Shown: positions 44,908-52,748, numbered from the stretch's first letter. The stretch is 64,000 nt of DNA from Alistipes sp. Marseille-P5061 (GCF_900290115.1 NZ_LT985750.1:94388-158387); one strand, 5' to 3'. Notes: generated from the letters alone by a model not told the origin. Numbers and translations are program-made.

Positions 44908-45852
44908 ATGAATACCAAAGCCAAAGGTTATCTGCTGGGTGCGGTCGCCGCCGCCACCTACGGCATGAATCCCCTCTTTGCCCTTCCGCTCTACAAGGAG
45001 GGCATGGACCCCGATTCGGTGCTCTTTTTCCGCTATCTGTTCGCCATTCCGCTGCTGGGGGCCATGCTCCGCTTCCGCCGGGGGCGCGACTTCCGCCTCC
45101 GCGGCCGCGAGATAGTGCCGCTCGTGCTGCTGGGTCTGCTGCTGTCGTTCTCCTCGCTCGCGCTCTTCCTGAGCTACAACTACATGGACGCCGGCATCGC
45201 ATTGACGCTGCTCTTCGTCTATCCCATCATGGTGGCGCTCATCATGGCCGTGGGCTTCCACGAGAAGCTCACGCTGCAGACCTCTCTCTGCATCCTGCTG
45301 GCACTCGCGGGCATCGGCCTGCTCTACCGCTCGGGCGACGGCGCGACGCTGAGCCTTACGGGCACGCTGCTCGTCATGACCTCGTCGCTCTCCTATGCCA
45401 TCTACATCGTCGGGGTCAACCGACCCTCGCTCCGCGAGCTCCCGACCCTCAAGGTGACCTTCTATGTGCTGCTTTTCGGTCTGTCGCTCTTCCTGGTGCG
45501 GCTCGACTTCGGTACGGCCGTCACGCTCCCGGGCAAGTGGTATCTGTGGGGCAACCTGCTGGCGCTGGCCATCTTCCCGACAGCCATCTCGTTCCTCTGC
45601 ACCACGAGCGCCATCCAGTACATCGGCTCGACGCCCACGGCGATTCTCGGGGCGCTGGAGCCCGTGACGGCGGTCTTCTTCGGGGTGACCATCTTCGGCG
45701 AGCAGCTCACGCCGCGCATCCTCTGCGGTATGCTGCTCATCATCGTGGCCGTGAGCCTGATTGTGGCGGGCAACCGCATCTCGGCGACGCTGGTGCGCTT
45801 CCGCAAGCTCTTCCCCCGCATTCCGCTGCCGCACCTCCACCGCCGCCGGTAG
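44908..45852 (+). CDS. EamA/DMT-family transporter
   Basis: The 314-residue inner-membrane protein has ten predicted helices in two EamA repeats (GYLLGAVAAATYGMNPLFAL onward, and the second from about residue 150). The end is a short basic tail (HLHRRR). It probably exports small metabolites, substrate unknown. The start follows the -7 element by 19 bp. A terminator lies downstream. Confidence 0.9.
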   Translation: MNTKAKGYLLGAVAAATYGMNPLFALPLYKEGMDPDSVLFFRYLFAIPLLGAMLRFRRGRDFRLRGREIVPLVLLGLLLSFSSLALFLSYNYMDAGIALTLLFVYPIMVALIMAVGFHEKLTLQTSLCILLALAGIGLLYRSGDGATLSLTGTLLVMTSSLSYAIYIVGVNRPSLRELPTLKVTFYVLLFGLSLFLVRLDFGTAVTLPGKWYLWGNLLALAIFPTAISFLCTTSAIQYIGSTPTAILGALEPVTAVFFGVTIFGEQLTPRILCGMLLIIVAVSLIVAGNRISATLVRFRKLFPRIPLPHLHRRR

Positions 45853-45939
45853 GGCGCGCGAATCCTTCATGCCGTCGGCCTCCGTGCGGCCCGCACGGGC
45901 GGCCGGCGACCCCCGCTCAGGCGGTGCTCCAAACAAGAA

Positions 45940-45965
45940 AAAGCCGCTCCGAAAGGAGTGGCTTT
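45940..45965 (+). terminator. Terminator after the EamA gene
   Basis: An 11-bp stem with one G-T pair (45940-45950 with 45955-45965), loop GAAA, followed by CAACTTTTT. Confidence 0.75.
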
Positions 45966-46064
45966 CAACTTTTTGGGAGTATCCGGCGAAGGTGCCCTGG
46001 CCCGGCTGCCGGGATATCTCCGCCCGGCTGCCGGACGGAGCCGCGGGCCTTCCCGGTGCATACG

Positions 46065-46098
46065 AAAAAAGGGAGACGCCTTTCGGTTGCCTCCCTTT
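46065..46098 (-). terminator. Host terminator after the left tRNA-Thr copy
   Basis: On the minus strand AAAGGGAGGC and its complement form a stem with an inner mismatch, followed by a T run. It lies 5 bp after the tRNA end and belongs to the host side of the junction. Confidence 0.8.
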
Positions 46099-46101
46099 CG
46101 T

Positions 46102-46174
46102 GAGCCGAATCCGAGACTTGAACTCGGGACCCCTTCATTACGAGTGAAGTGCTCTACCACTGAGCTAATTCGGC
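46102..46174 (-). repeat. Attachment-site duplication, left copy
   Basis: Identical over 73 bp to 56116-56188. Sequence differs immediately outside on both sides. Its left flank is host DNA and its right flank is element DNA. Confidence 0.88.
46103..46174 (-). tRNA. tRNA-Thr (anticodon CGT), left copy
   Basis: The 72-nt gene folds into a full cloverleaf: acceptor GCCGAAT/ATTCGGC perfectly paired, D arm GCTC/GAGC, anticodon stem CTTCA/TGAAG with loop CTCGTAA (anticodon CGU, reading ACG), and T arm CCGAG/CTCGG. No CCA is encoded. At this junction the upstream region comes from the element, so its promoter may be supplied by the element (TAATTTTC at 46183-46190 on the minus strand is a weak candidate). 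Confidence 0.96.
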
Positions 46175-46227
46175 TTTCAACTGAAAATTAGCTTGTTACG
46201 GCATGGAAAAAGGAAAATTCGGGCGTA

Positions 46228-46249
46228 ATGTGTAACATTATGTGTAACA
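46228..46249. repeat. 22-bp end repeat, left (candidate integrase arm site)
   Basis: A 22-bp sequence made of two ATGTGTAACA words separated by TT occurs here and again at 56003-56024 in the same orientation. Each copy lies close to one end of the element. Confidence 0.8.
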
Positions 46250-46308
46250 CGATGGCCTGTGTTGTTTGCGGTTAAACAATAGAGAATTGCTTGATTGTTT
46301 GATAAATA

Positions 46309-46375
46309 GAAAGAGTGACAGACTATTGAAAGAGCAATTTTATAAGCCCCTTGCTTTTAGCTTGTCACTTTTTGC
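46309..46375. repeat. Imperfect palindrome, GTGACAGAC family, copy A
   Basis: Ends GTGACAGAC and GCTTGTCAC pair partly, with an inner AGAGCAA/TTGCTTT stem and a T run outside. It is related to the palindromes at 46978-47036 and 49676-49733. Confidence 0.55.
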
Positions 46376-46385
46376 TGTTGTCAAA

Positions 46386-46409
46386 GGAAAAAGCCGCATT
46401 TTCTCGGCT
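46386..46409 (-). terminator. Terminator after the interrupted small gene
   Basis: On the minus strand AGCCG and CGGCT form a stem with an 8-nt loop followed by TTTTTCC, 45 bp past the TAA at 46455. Confidence 0.65.
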
Positions 46410-46454
46410 CTCTCCTTATCCTTTATGGATACGATGCAATCCAACTACATCAAG

Positions 46455-46907
46455 TTATTTCGTAAATTGCATCAGATAGTTTTCGCAGAATCCAGCTAAC
46501 GGGAATTTCATCACCTCTTCCCGTCCGTCGGGCGTTGTGTATTGGATTAGTATTGTATCGGCTTTTACATGGTAATCGAACAAATTTACCCGTTCGTCCG
46601 TTCCCTCTATTCCGACCTCGTTCTGTGTCATTATGCCGATTATTCCGTCCACCTCTTTAAGTTCGCACTTTCATCCGAATAGGTAGCGCCGATTCTTTGC
46701 AAGGATAATTTCGACGGGCTTTGTTATGTCTGCCATATTAGGGGCAAACATATAAGTAAATGTTTCGGGGTATATTCCGTCTTTGGATTTTTCGACAAGC
46801 AGGGCTATTCCCTCAGTCGGGCTTCATCTGACCATCTTTTGAATGATCTGCCTATCTTCCCAAGTTTCGGACTTTCATTCTGTTTTTGGTTGTTTGTATC
46901 TGTTCAT
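46455..46907 (-). pseudogene. Unknown 150-codon gene with three in-frame TGA codons
   Basis: From ATG 46907 to TAA 46455 the frame has 151 codons with no shift and only three interruptions, all TGA: codon 11 (46875-46877), codon 28 (46824-46826) and codon 79 (46671-46673). Around them the protein reads like one continuous product (KSETWEDRQIIQKMVR, then SPTEGIALLVEKSKDG, ADITKPVEIILAKNRRYLFG, KCELKEVDGIIGIMTQNE). Tryptophan fits each gap, and one TGG is also used. The last 65 codons alone could be translated from an internal ATG at 46652. I do not recognise the family. A palindrome (46931-46950) lies just upstream. It is either a nonsense-inactivated gene or a recoded one. Confidence 0.7.
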
Positions 46908-46930
46908 ATTGCGCAAAATGTTATGTTGTT

Positions 46931-46950
46931 CTTATCTTCATAAAGATAAG
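46931..46950. promoter_or_regulatory. Operator-like palindrome upstream of the small gene
   Basis: CTTATCTT and AAGATAAG are perfect 8-bp arms around CATA, 24 bp upstream of the ATG at 46907. It could be a repressor site. Confidence 0.45.
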
Positions 46951-46977
46951 ATTATTAACGAAATAAATAAAATAAAA

Positions 46978-47036
46978 AAGTGACAGACTCTGCAAAAGGG
47001 TCTTATAGATTAACCTTTTCACAAAGTCTGTCACTC
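46978..47036 (-). terminator. Terminator, GTGACAGACT palindrome family, copy B
   Basis: Arms of about 20 bp with two or three mismatches (GTGACAGACTCTGCAAAAGG and its partner) enclose a 14-nt loop. On the minus strand it is followed by a T-rich run, 15 bp after the gene ending at 47052. Confidence 0.8.
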
Positions 47037-47051
47037 GATAGGTGGTGTATC

Positions 47052-47537
47052 CTATTTCGTTAGCAGACGCTTAATTTTATCTTGGCAGGCAATAATAAAA
47101 TCTATTTTTTGCTGTGAGGTTAATTGTCCAAAATCAGAAGATAATCGGGCAAAGTAACTTTTAATATCTCTTGTAGGAACACCAAGCAATTTGATTATAG
47201 GGGATTTTCGCACTACTATTCTCCAGCAGGAATCATCCAATGGAATATCGTATTTATAAGCGATTTGTCGGGCTGTTTCAATCATGGATTGCGCTCCTAT
47301 TCCCCGAATTTTCAAATCCTCTATGCGTTCGTACAATTCGTTAAAATCGGCTGCTTGGGAAAGGCGATTGCAATTTGTTGATATAATGCAGCTCCACTCA
47401 TCCCAAATTACATTTGAAATATGCCGTAGATTATCCGTCTTGACCAACAATCCTAAATTTCCTCTGTTGTTGCAGATAGAAATATAATTTGCGATCAATT
47501 CTCGCCATTGGGCTTTAGTTATCCTATTTTGCTCCAT
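47052..47537 (-). CDS. Unknown protein in the element, possible helix-hairpin-helix
   Basis: The 161-residue protein is not one I recognise. The middle (IEDLKIRGIGAQSMIETARQ, about residues 72-91) resembles a helix-hairpin-helix with a GIG turn, which could bind DNA. No signal peptide or membrane helix. It follows the BACON lipoprotein gene by 7 bp on the same strand and is probably the last gene of the operon that starts at 49562. All four Trp codons are TGG. Confidence 0.7.
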   Translation of the reverse strand: MEQNRITKAQWRELIANYISICNNRGNLGLLVKTDNLRHISNVIWDEWSCIISTNCNRLSQAADFNELYERIEDLKIRGIGAQSMIETARQIAYKYDIPLDDSCWRIVVRKSPIIKLLGVPTRDIKSYFARLSSDFGQLTSQQKIDFIIACQDKIKRLLTK

Positions 47538-47544
47538 AGCAGTA

Positions 47545-48768
47545 TCATTTGTCTTCGGGCATATTATCTTCTAACGACATGTATCTACCAATTATCTCAT
47601 CACGACTGCCCCATATCTTACCATATGCGTCAACGTACATTGCTGGAACATAGATCTCGACAGTCCATCCGTTAGTATAGCGTCCTCCATCATTAGTAGA
47701 CCCTCTATCAAATGGGAGAGAGGATGCAGGGGGTGTTTTTACTCCTAAATAGAATTTGGAAGCTATGTCACCCCTAAAGGCATCTGACGCCATATCTGTT
47801 ATTTCGGTACAATGTTGCATATAAATAATTCCCCCGTGATCTATAGCGTATTTAAATGCTCCAGTTTCGATTGTTTTTAATTTCGATCCTTTTTCAAAAA
47901 ATATATAATCAAGAGATGGAAAACTTCCAGTATAGGGGATCAAATTCGCAAATGCACTTTCCCCAATAGTTTCAAGTGATGCAGGAAATTTTAGAGAATA
48001 TAAGCCCGAACAATGATAAAACGCCTCTTTACCGATAGTTTGTAATTTGGATGAAAAATGAAAATCCGAATGAATTTCGCTCATATAAAATGCCCTATCG
48101 TCTATGGCAACTACTTCGTCAAACATTTGTACGGTTCTCGTTTTTGCCATATCGAACATTTCATTGCCGATTACTTTCAAAGAGCGCGGTAATATAACAT
48201 GGGAAATAAGAGAATTTGCAAAAGCTTTTTCAGGCAACTCTTCCAAATTTACGTCTGAAATATCCAAATAGTCTAATGTCAGCACGGATTTGAGAAATTG
48301 GAAATCCGTTTCATCGGGTATGCCGTTGATCTTCAATTCTGTTGTTTCCAATAGGTTTTGTTCTGTTAATATTTGTTGTAATGTTCCCGCTGCGGACACA
48401 TTGACGGTCGGAACAAATCCTTGTGTTATTTGGATTTCTACCGATTGTTTTCCACTTTTGAGCGTGAATGCAGTTGAACGGTTATCAGTTGTCGTATTGC
48501 TTGTTGCAGAAAAATCGACAGAAAAATAGCGGTCTGTTCCGCTTCCGCTTTTCTGCGACGGCTCACACCAAGAAGCGCCACCCGAAAGTGTCCAATCTTG
48601 AGTGCTTTCAAAGGAAATGTATTGTGTGCCTCCCCGCCCACTAAATTCCAGCATTGTTTCATCGACGGAAAATATATCCTCTTCAGGAGGTGCTGGGGTT
48701 TCGTTTCCGTTCTTGGAGCATCCGCAAATCATTATTGCAGACAATGCAAATAAAAATAAATTCTTCAT
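47545..48768 (-). CDS. Lipoprotein with BACON domain and leucine-rich repeats
   Basis: The 407-residue protein has a lipoprotein signal (MKNLFLFALSAIMICGC, Cys at 17), a BACON-like beta domain (about residues 35-120, VDETMLEFSGRGGTQYISF and VEIQITQG), then BspA-type LRR_5 repeats (SLKVIGNEMF, LQTIGKEAFYHCSGL, LETIGESAF, LKTIETGAF). It is likely exposed on the cell surface and may bind mucin, glycans or host proteins, which is inference. It is cargo of the element, downstream of the lipocalin-like gene. Confidence 0.87.
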   Translation of the reverse strand: MKNLFLFALSAIMICGCSKNGNETPAPPEEDIFSVDETMLEFSGRGGTQYISFESTQDWTLSGGASWCEPSQKSGSGTDRYFSVDFSATSNTTTDNRSTAFTLKSGKQSVEIQITQGFVPTVNVSAAGTLQQILTEQNLLETTELKINGIPDETDFQFLKSVLTLDYLDISDVNLEELPEKAFANSLISHVILPRSLKVIGNEMFDMAKTRTVQMFDEVVAIDDRAFYMSEIHSDFHFSSKLQTIGKEAFYHCSGLYSLKFPASLETIGESAFANLIPYTGSFPSLDYIFFEKGSKLKTIETGAFKYAIDHGGIIYMQHCTEITDMASDAFRGDIASKFYLGVKTPPASSLPFDRGSTNDGGRYTNGWTVEIYVPAMYVDAYGKIWGSRDEIIGRYMSLEDNMPEDK

Positions 48769-48818
48769 AAAGCCCTTCTATTTTGTTTTTCGAAGAAGAG
48801 TCAAACCTCGTACAACGA

Positions 48819-49298
48819 TCAGATTTTCTTGAACGTAATGGTTATTTCGGCCTGATAGCCGTCTCCGTCATCCGCTTTGTATAAAAGAACCAGTTTGTCA
48901 TTCGTCAGCTCCTTAATATCATAGACGCATGTAAGGTCTCCGTTATCAGGCTCTTCATAAAGCGATAGTTGGTTATTCGAAATCGTGTATTCAACAGACC
49001 AGTTACTATCCAGCTTATTATTGTCATAATAATAGTAGCTTTTATATTGCCCTGATCCATCCTCATTGAATGTGTAGGTGTAATAGAACCCGTAATCGTC
49101 GTTCACATCGTCAATCGGATAGGTTATATCCTTATCGAATTTACCCTCTCCTGGCACAATTTCATAGCCGACCTCACGTGTAATCTGCCATGTTCCGATG
49201 ATCGACGCATCTTTGTTATCGTCTTTGTCATCATCGGAGCATGCCGAAAACGAGACTGCCGCAAACAGAGCGGTCGCAAAGAAAAACAACTTTTTCAT
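48819..49298 (-). CDS. Lipocalin-like lipoprotein
   Basis: The 159-residue protein has a lipoprotein signal (MKKLFFFATALFAAVSFSAC, Cys at 20), an acidic spacer (SDDDKDDNKD) and a small beta barrel of the lipocalin-like type found in Bacteroidota (IIGTWQITREVGYE at the start, YTFNEDGSGQY, then KLVLLYKADDGDGYQ and a final strand ITITFKKI). Ligand unknown. First gene of the cargo operon, behind a leader of about 255 nt. Confidence 0.85.
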   Translation of the reverse strand: MKKLFFFATALFAAVSFSACSDDDKDDNKDASIIGTWQITREVGYEIVPGEGKFDKDITYPIDDVNDDYGFYYTYTFNEDGSGQYKSYYYYDNNKLDSNWSVEYTISNNQLSLYEEPDNGDLTCVYDIKELTNDKLVLLYKADDGDGYQAEITITFKKI

Positions 49299-49556
49299 CG
49301 TTGCAATAAGTTTTTGTTTGTCGTCCCAGCACCCGTACGACGGTTAAAGTTTGGGTAAAAAAACAGAAAGCGCGGTGCTGAAAACTTATTTAGTCAAACA
49401 GGTCGTAGGAAACCTAAGGTATAAATAAGCAACAACACCACGCCTATATCCACGAATGGATATGACGCGGCAAGATGTTAGCCTTTCTCTACCTTATCCG
49501 AATTTCCTACGTTCGTTTGACGAGAATAAGCTACACTTTCCGTGTATTCAATATGT
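49299..49556 (-). ncRNA. Long structured 5' leader RNA (candidate)
   Basis: Downstream of the promoter at 49562-49591 the transcript runs about 255 nt before the ATG at 49298. It can fold on itself: 49385-49425 is imperfectly complementary to 49491-49530 (paired blocks CTTATT, GTCAAAC, CGTAGGAAA and AAGGT), with a central hairpin (49446-49452 with 49457-49463, loop CGAA) and a small hairpin near the 5' end (TACAC/GTGTA). The paired blocks are separated by unpaired bases, as in a functional RNA. No open frame fits. A cis-regulatory element or small RNA is likely; I cannot name the class. Confidence 0.65.
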
Positions 49557-49561
49557 TACTG

Positions 49562-49591
49562 CAAAAGTAGCATATTCGGCGGAAATTGCAA
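49562..49591 (-). promoter_or_regulatory. Promoter of the lipoprotein cargo operon
   Basis: On the minus strand TTG (49589-49591) and TACTTTTG (49562-49569) are separated by 19 nt, an ideal match to the Bacteroidota consensus. Confidence 0.82.
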
Positions 49592-49675
49592 AACACCTTG
49601 CCCATTCGGGTGTTGTTGCTCTTATTTTATGATTCAATGATTCTATGGTGCAGGCATAGCCGTATTTGTTGAGTC

Positions 49676-49733
49676 GTTACATAAAGACAGACCTTGCAGT
49701 CGGTCATCACTCCGTCTGCAAAGTCTGTCGCCC
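49676..49733 (-). terminator. Terminator, GACAGACTTTGCAG palindrome, copy C
   Basis: On the minus strand GACAGACTTTGCAG and CTGCAAGGTCTGTC form a stem followed by TTTATGT, just after the stop of the gene at 49735. The stem sequence resembles copies A and B. Confidence 0.7.
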
Positions 49734-49734
49734 G

Positions 49735-50082
49735 TCATCTGTTCCAATCGTTGTACTCGTCGATTGGATAGAAGCGCCGAAAGAGGTCGTGGAAATGGAA
49801 CGCGAAAAAGGCCATGTCGGTGCACATTGCAATGCGGAAGTATGTACCCATCACCAAGTCGTCTCCGTCATAGACTATATGACCGAACATGATGTTCTGA
49901 CGGCCGATTCTCCGTCCTCCTCCTGTGAAGCCGATGTAATAGTAGGATTTTTGTCCCGTTCTGCGATTGAACCGTCGATTGAAAAGGATGGTACCCTCTT
50001 TAATCGTGTAGGCAAGATGATTACGCTCCAATAGCCGTCGAACGGATTGCATCGACAACTCTGCATTCTTGATTGTCCCCAT
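49735..50082 (-). CDS. Small unknown protein of the element
   Basis: The 115-residue protein has no motif I recognise. It is rich in aromatic and basic residues (KSYYYIGFTGGGRRIGRQN, FFAFHFHDLFRRFYPIDEY) with no signal peptide. It has its own promoter (50196-50226) and terminator. G+C is far below the flanking host genes. Confidence 0.6.
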   Translation of the reverse strand: MGTIKNAELSMQSVRRLLERNHLAYTIKEGTILFNRRFNRRTGQKSYYYIGFTGGGRRIGRQNIMFGHIVYDGDDLVMGTYFRIAMCTDMAFFAFHFHDLFRRFYPIDEYNDWNR

Positions 50083-50195
50083 TTTTCGAATGTTTTGATT
50101 TATGATATGGTCGGGACAGGATGGGGAACCCGTTTTGAAGCGTAATAATCTATTCTGTGCTACATGTCTTTCTTGCCTTTATTGGGTTGTTTCCA

Positions 50196-50226
50196 CAAAA
50201 GTAAATAATCAGGAGCGAATTTGCAA
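50196..50226 (-). promoter_or_regulatory. Promoter for the gene at 49735
   Basis: On the minus strand TTG (50224-50226) and TACTTTTG (50196-50203) are separated by 20 nt. Confidence 0.75.
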
Positions 50227-50236
50227 GGGGAATCAA

Positions 50237-50533
50237 TCAATTCCCCCTGCAAATTTCCTGCATGACATGGTCCATGTAGATGGCCTGTCCGCTCGACATT
50301 CGGCCCCACCAATGGCAGCCCAGTTCATCGATGATGATTTCGCCCTGTTCTCTCAACCGATCAGCCAGCCATGATGTCACCAACCACCACTCCAACACCT
50401 CTTCCCCATTAAATGGATAGATGTACTCTTCGTCGATTTTCCCCGCTTGGATTAACTCCTCGATTACCGAACTTTGGCCCCACAGGACATGGGTGTCCGT
50501 CATTTGCTTGGCCTTTTCTTGTGTGTTGTACAT
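50237..50533 (-). CDS. Small unknown protein, Trp-rich
   Basis: The 98-residue acidic protein (VLEWWLVTSWLADRLREQGE, ELGCHWWGRMSSGQAIYMDH) has six or more Trp residues, all TGG, which matters because neighbouring genes carry TGA at Trp-like positions. It ends at 50237, just inside the promoter of the next gene. The pattern looks conserved but I cannot assign a function. Confidence 0.65.
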   Translation of the reverse strand: MYNTQEKAKQMTDTHVLWGQSSVIEELIQAGKIDEEYIYPFNGEEVLEWWLVTSWLADRLREQGEIIIDELGCHWWGRMSSGQAIYMDHVMQEICRGN

Positions 50534-50752
50534 AGCGTTTTGAGTATATGTTTGTCACATATACGCTGTAATCCAACTATATATAATCTCAATAATGGTA
50601 TGCGGAGAATTGGTTTCAGGCTTAAACAGGGGTGGCCTGTTTTATGTGGAATCCCATTATAAGGGATAGGCAATAATTTCGTTTTCCATCTGAAAATGGG
50701 GAGGGGTGAAAAATAGGGATTGTCCGCGCGTGATGTTCGTCGGCAGGTGGTC

Positions 50753-50794
50753 GGGCGAAGCCCGGCCACCGCTTCGCGGGGCCGTGGCTCGCCC
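50753..50794. other. GC-rich hairpin directly after the helicase-like gene
   Basis: GGGCGA/TCGCCC, GCCAC/GTGGC and CGC/GCG pair to form a long hairpin in an otherwise A+T-rich element. It begins one base beyond the TAG at 50796-50798. It may be a transcript end or a transfer or replication site; there is no T run. Confidence 0.55.
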
Positions 50795-50795
50795 T

Positions 50796-52607
50796 CTATC
50801 TTCTCACGAACTTGTCCCTGATAATTGTCACACACGCGGTCGGTTTACCCTCTATTCGTGTCGGCGCGTCCTTTATCTCGTATCATTGTGCAAGGTCTGT
50901 CGCTTTGGCCTTTCGTTGCAATCCCAGCGTGTCGTAAATCTCCTGCAAGCGTTCTTTCGCCTTGTTCTTGGCAATCGGCGTCTGCTTCTGAAATGCGTCG
51001 TTTATCATCTTCACGATTTTATATTCGTCGCCGATTGAAAGCCCCTTTACCAACTCGCGGCGGATGTTGCCGACATGGTATTTCAACGCCTGCACTTTGG
51101 CCGTTCCCAACTCGTCGTAAGCCTGCTTCACCAGCGGATTCCGCTGTTCTATCACGGCGCATAATTCGGCAGGGCTTTCTACTACGAAAAATTGTTCGGT
51201 CATTGTTTTCAGTCGGCAGTATTCGTCGAACAACTCCTGAAAAGTTGTCCGTGCCGAAGGGTTTGCCGCAAGGTGTTCCACGACCTTGCTGTATGTCTGC
51301 ACCGTTACCTTGTAACCGTTTCGTTGCAGTTCGTCGGTAAGGTTCACATAGGTTGCGTAAATATGTCGGCTGATTTTGAAATTCACGATGTCCATGTTGG
51401 CGAGGTTCTTTTCCACGATAAGGCGGTTATCGGCTATCCGCACATATTGCTCGTTGATATAGGGGATTTTCTTCAATAGTTTTTCTCGGCTCGGTTCGTC
51501 TACTGCGTTGATGTCGGATGCAAACTTTTCGGCATCTGCAAGTGTCCGCTGGGTGGCCGCAACAAACTCGTCGAGCGTTACGGCTTTGCTGTATTTGGTC
51601 GTGGAATAGACATGCACGATTTGCGCCTTGTAACGGGAATCTCGGATGCGTCCGCATATCTGCGTGAAGAGCGTGGAAATATCCAACAGCGTGTGCGCCT
51701 TTCGTCCGTCGCTGACGATGAATGTAACGCCGTCGGGGTCGAAGATGTCGCACCCCTCGAAGCAGGTCGAGGTATAAAAGTTTATCTTCTTTGCAGGGTC
51801 GGAGGGTTGGCCTATGGGATAGGCATTGCCTAATTTACGCTGGTTTTCCTGCCGACTGTCCCCGCTCGTGGAACAGACGACCTTAACGGCTTCGGGTGCG
51901 AGTTTGAGTGTGTCGATGACCTTTGCGATAAATTCCACGCTGTTGACGAAGATATGCAGGTTATAGGGCAATTCGTCGCGCAGGACTTTGACGCACTCCG
52001 AGACGACGTATTTGTCGGGCTTGTTGGTCTGTCGCGAACGTACTTTGACCTCCGTAAGGTCGGGTCAGTCGATTTCGCAGGTCGGCAGGTGTCGCAGTTC
52101 CTCCAACATGTATTCCCGCTCTATGGGTGTCGCCGTCATGTAGGTCGCACGGTCGAAGCGTGCCGCCGTCGCAAGCAGTTCTCGGATGGCTCGGTGTCGG
52201 AACGAATAGGAGTTGAACAGCACGTGCCACTCGTCCACCAGCAGGAACAGCTCCTTATAAGGGTCTATGCCGATGCTCTGTAAAGCGGAAACGACGCGCG
52301 GCAGGGAATCGTAAGTCGTGGCTATCTTTAAGGGGGAATGGGTACGGGCGAATTGCGTGATGTCCCACTCGGTAATATCTTCGTACACGCCCAGCACCTC
52401 TATATCGTCGGTGCGGCAGACGGTCTTGTTCTTCACCAATGCCACGTAAGGCATAGCGATAAGGGTTGGAATAGAGTTGCGAATTGCCAATTCGGTAGCC
52501 CCGCATCCCGTCTTTTTCTTGTTAAAAAGACAATTTACGGGAATTTCGGTCATAAAGTCCCGAAGAAATTTTGCACCTTTGGGTGCGTCGATGGTTCAGT
52601 TTTGCAT
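50796..52607 (-). pseudogene. SF2 helicase-like gene with three in-frame TGA codons
   Basis: From ATG 52607 to TAG 50796 one frame of 604 codons is interrupted only by TGA at codons 4 (52596-52598), 181 (52065-52067) and 575 (50883-50885). The pieces form one DEAD/DEAH-like protein: a P-loop variant NKKKTGCGATELA, Walker B VDEWHVL, motif III-like YMTATPIERE, then a second RecA-like half with FTSTCFEGCDIF-type and LFTQICGRIRDSRY (motif VI). The TGA contexts are MQN-TIDAPKGAKF, PTCEID-PDLTEV and ATDLAQ-YEIKDAP; Trp fits each. Two TGG codons occur. With TGA as stop, pieces 52065-52553 and 50883-51971 would remain. Probably a replication or maintenance helicase of the element. Confidence 0.75.
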
Positions 52608-52733
52608 AAGTAATTCGTTTTTAGTGAAATAAAATCTGTAATTATTTTTAATCTTGTATTGTTATTATTAAAGAGAAAGTCCATTTCGGAATCAAAAAAT
52701 ATTACACTCGGAAATAAGAAAAAGAGGCGCTGA

Positions 52734-52748
52734 AAAACACCTCCCGAT
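52734..52748. repeat. 15-bp direct repeat in the divergent region, copy 1
   Basis: AAAACACCTCCCGAT recurs at 52966-52980. Partly inverted versions (CGAGGTGT) occur near 52885 and 53092. They lie in the 530-bp noncoding gap (52608-53137) between the divergent helicase-like gene and the gene at 53138. Confidence 0.7.

Noticed and set aside
44119..45936. Minus-strand open frame of 605 codons
   Set aside because: Antisense to the EamA gene and running through the 168-bp repeat array.
46266..46499. Plus-strand open frame of 77 codons at the left end of the element
   Set aside because: It overlaps the terminator and end of the interrupted minus-strand gene, and has no coding support.
46309..49733. 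Integron attC sites behind the cargo genes
   Set aside because: No GTTRRRY-type core or integron integrase; the palindromes have terminator form with T runs.
50883..51971. Treating this and 52065-52553 as two separate genes
   Set aside because: They are in the same frame with continuous helicase motifs, separated only by one TGA and the next available ATG.
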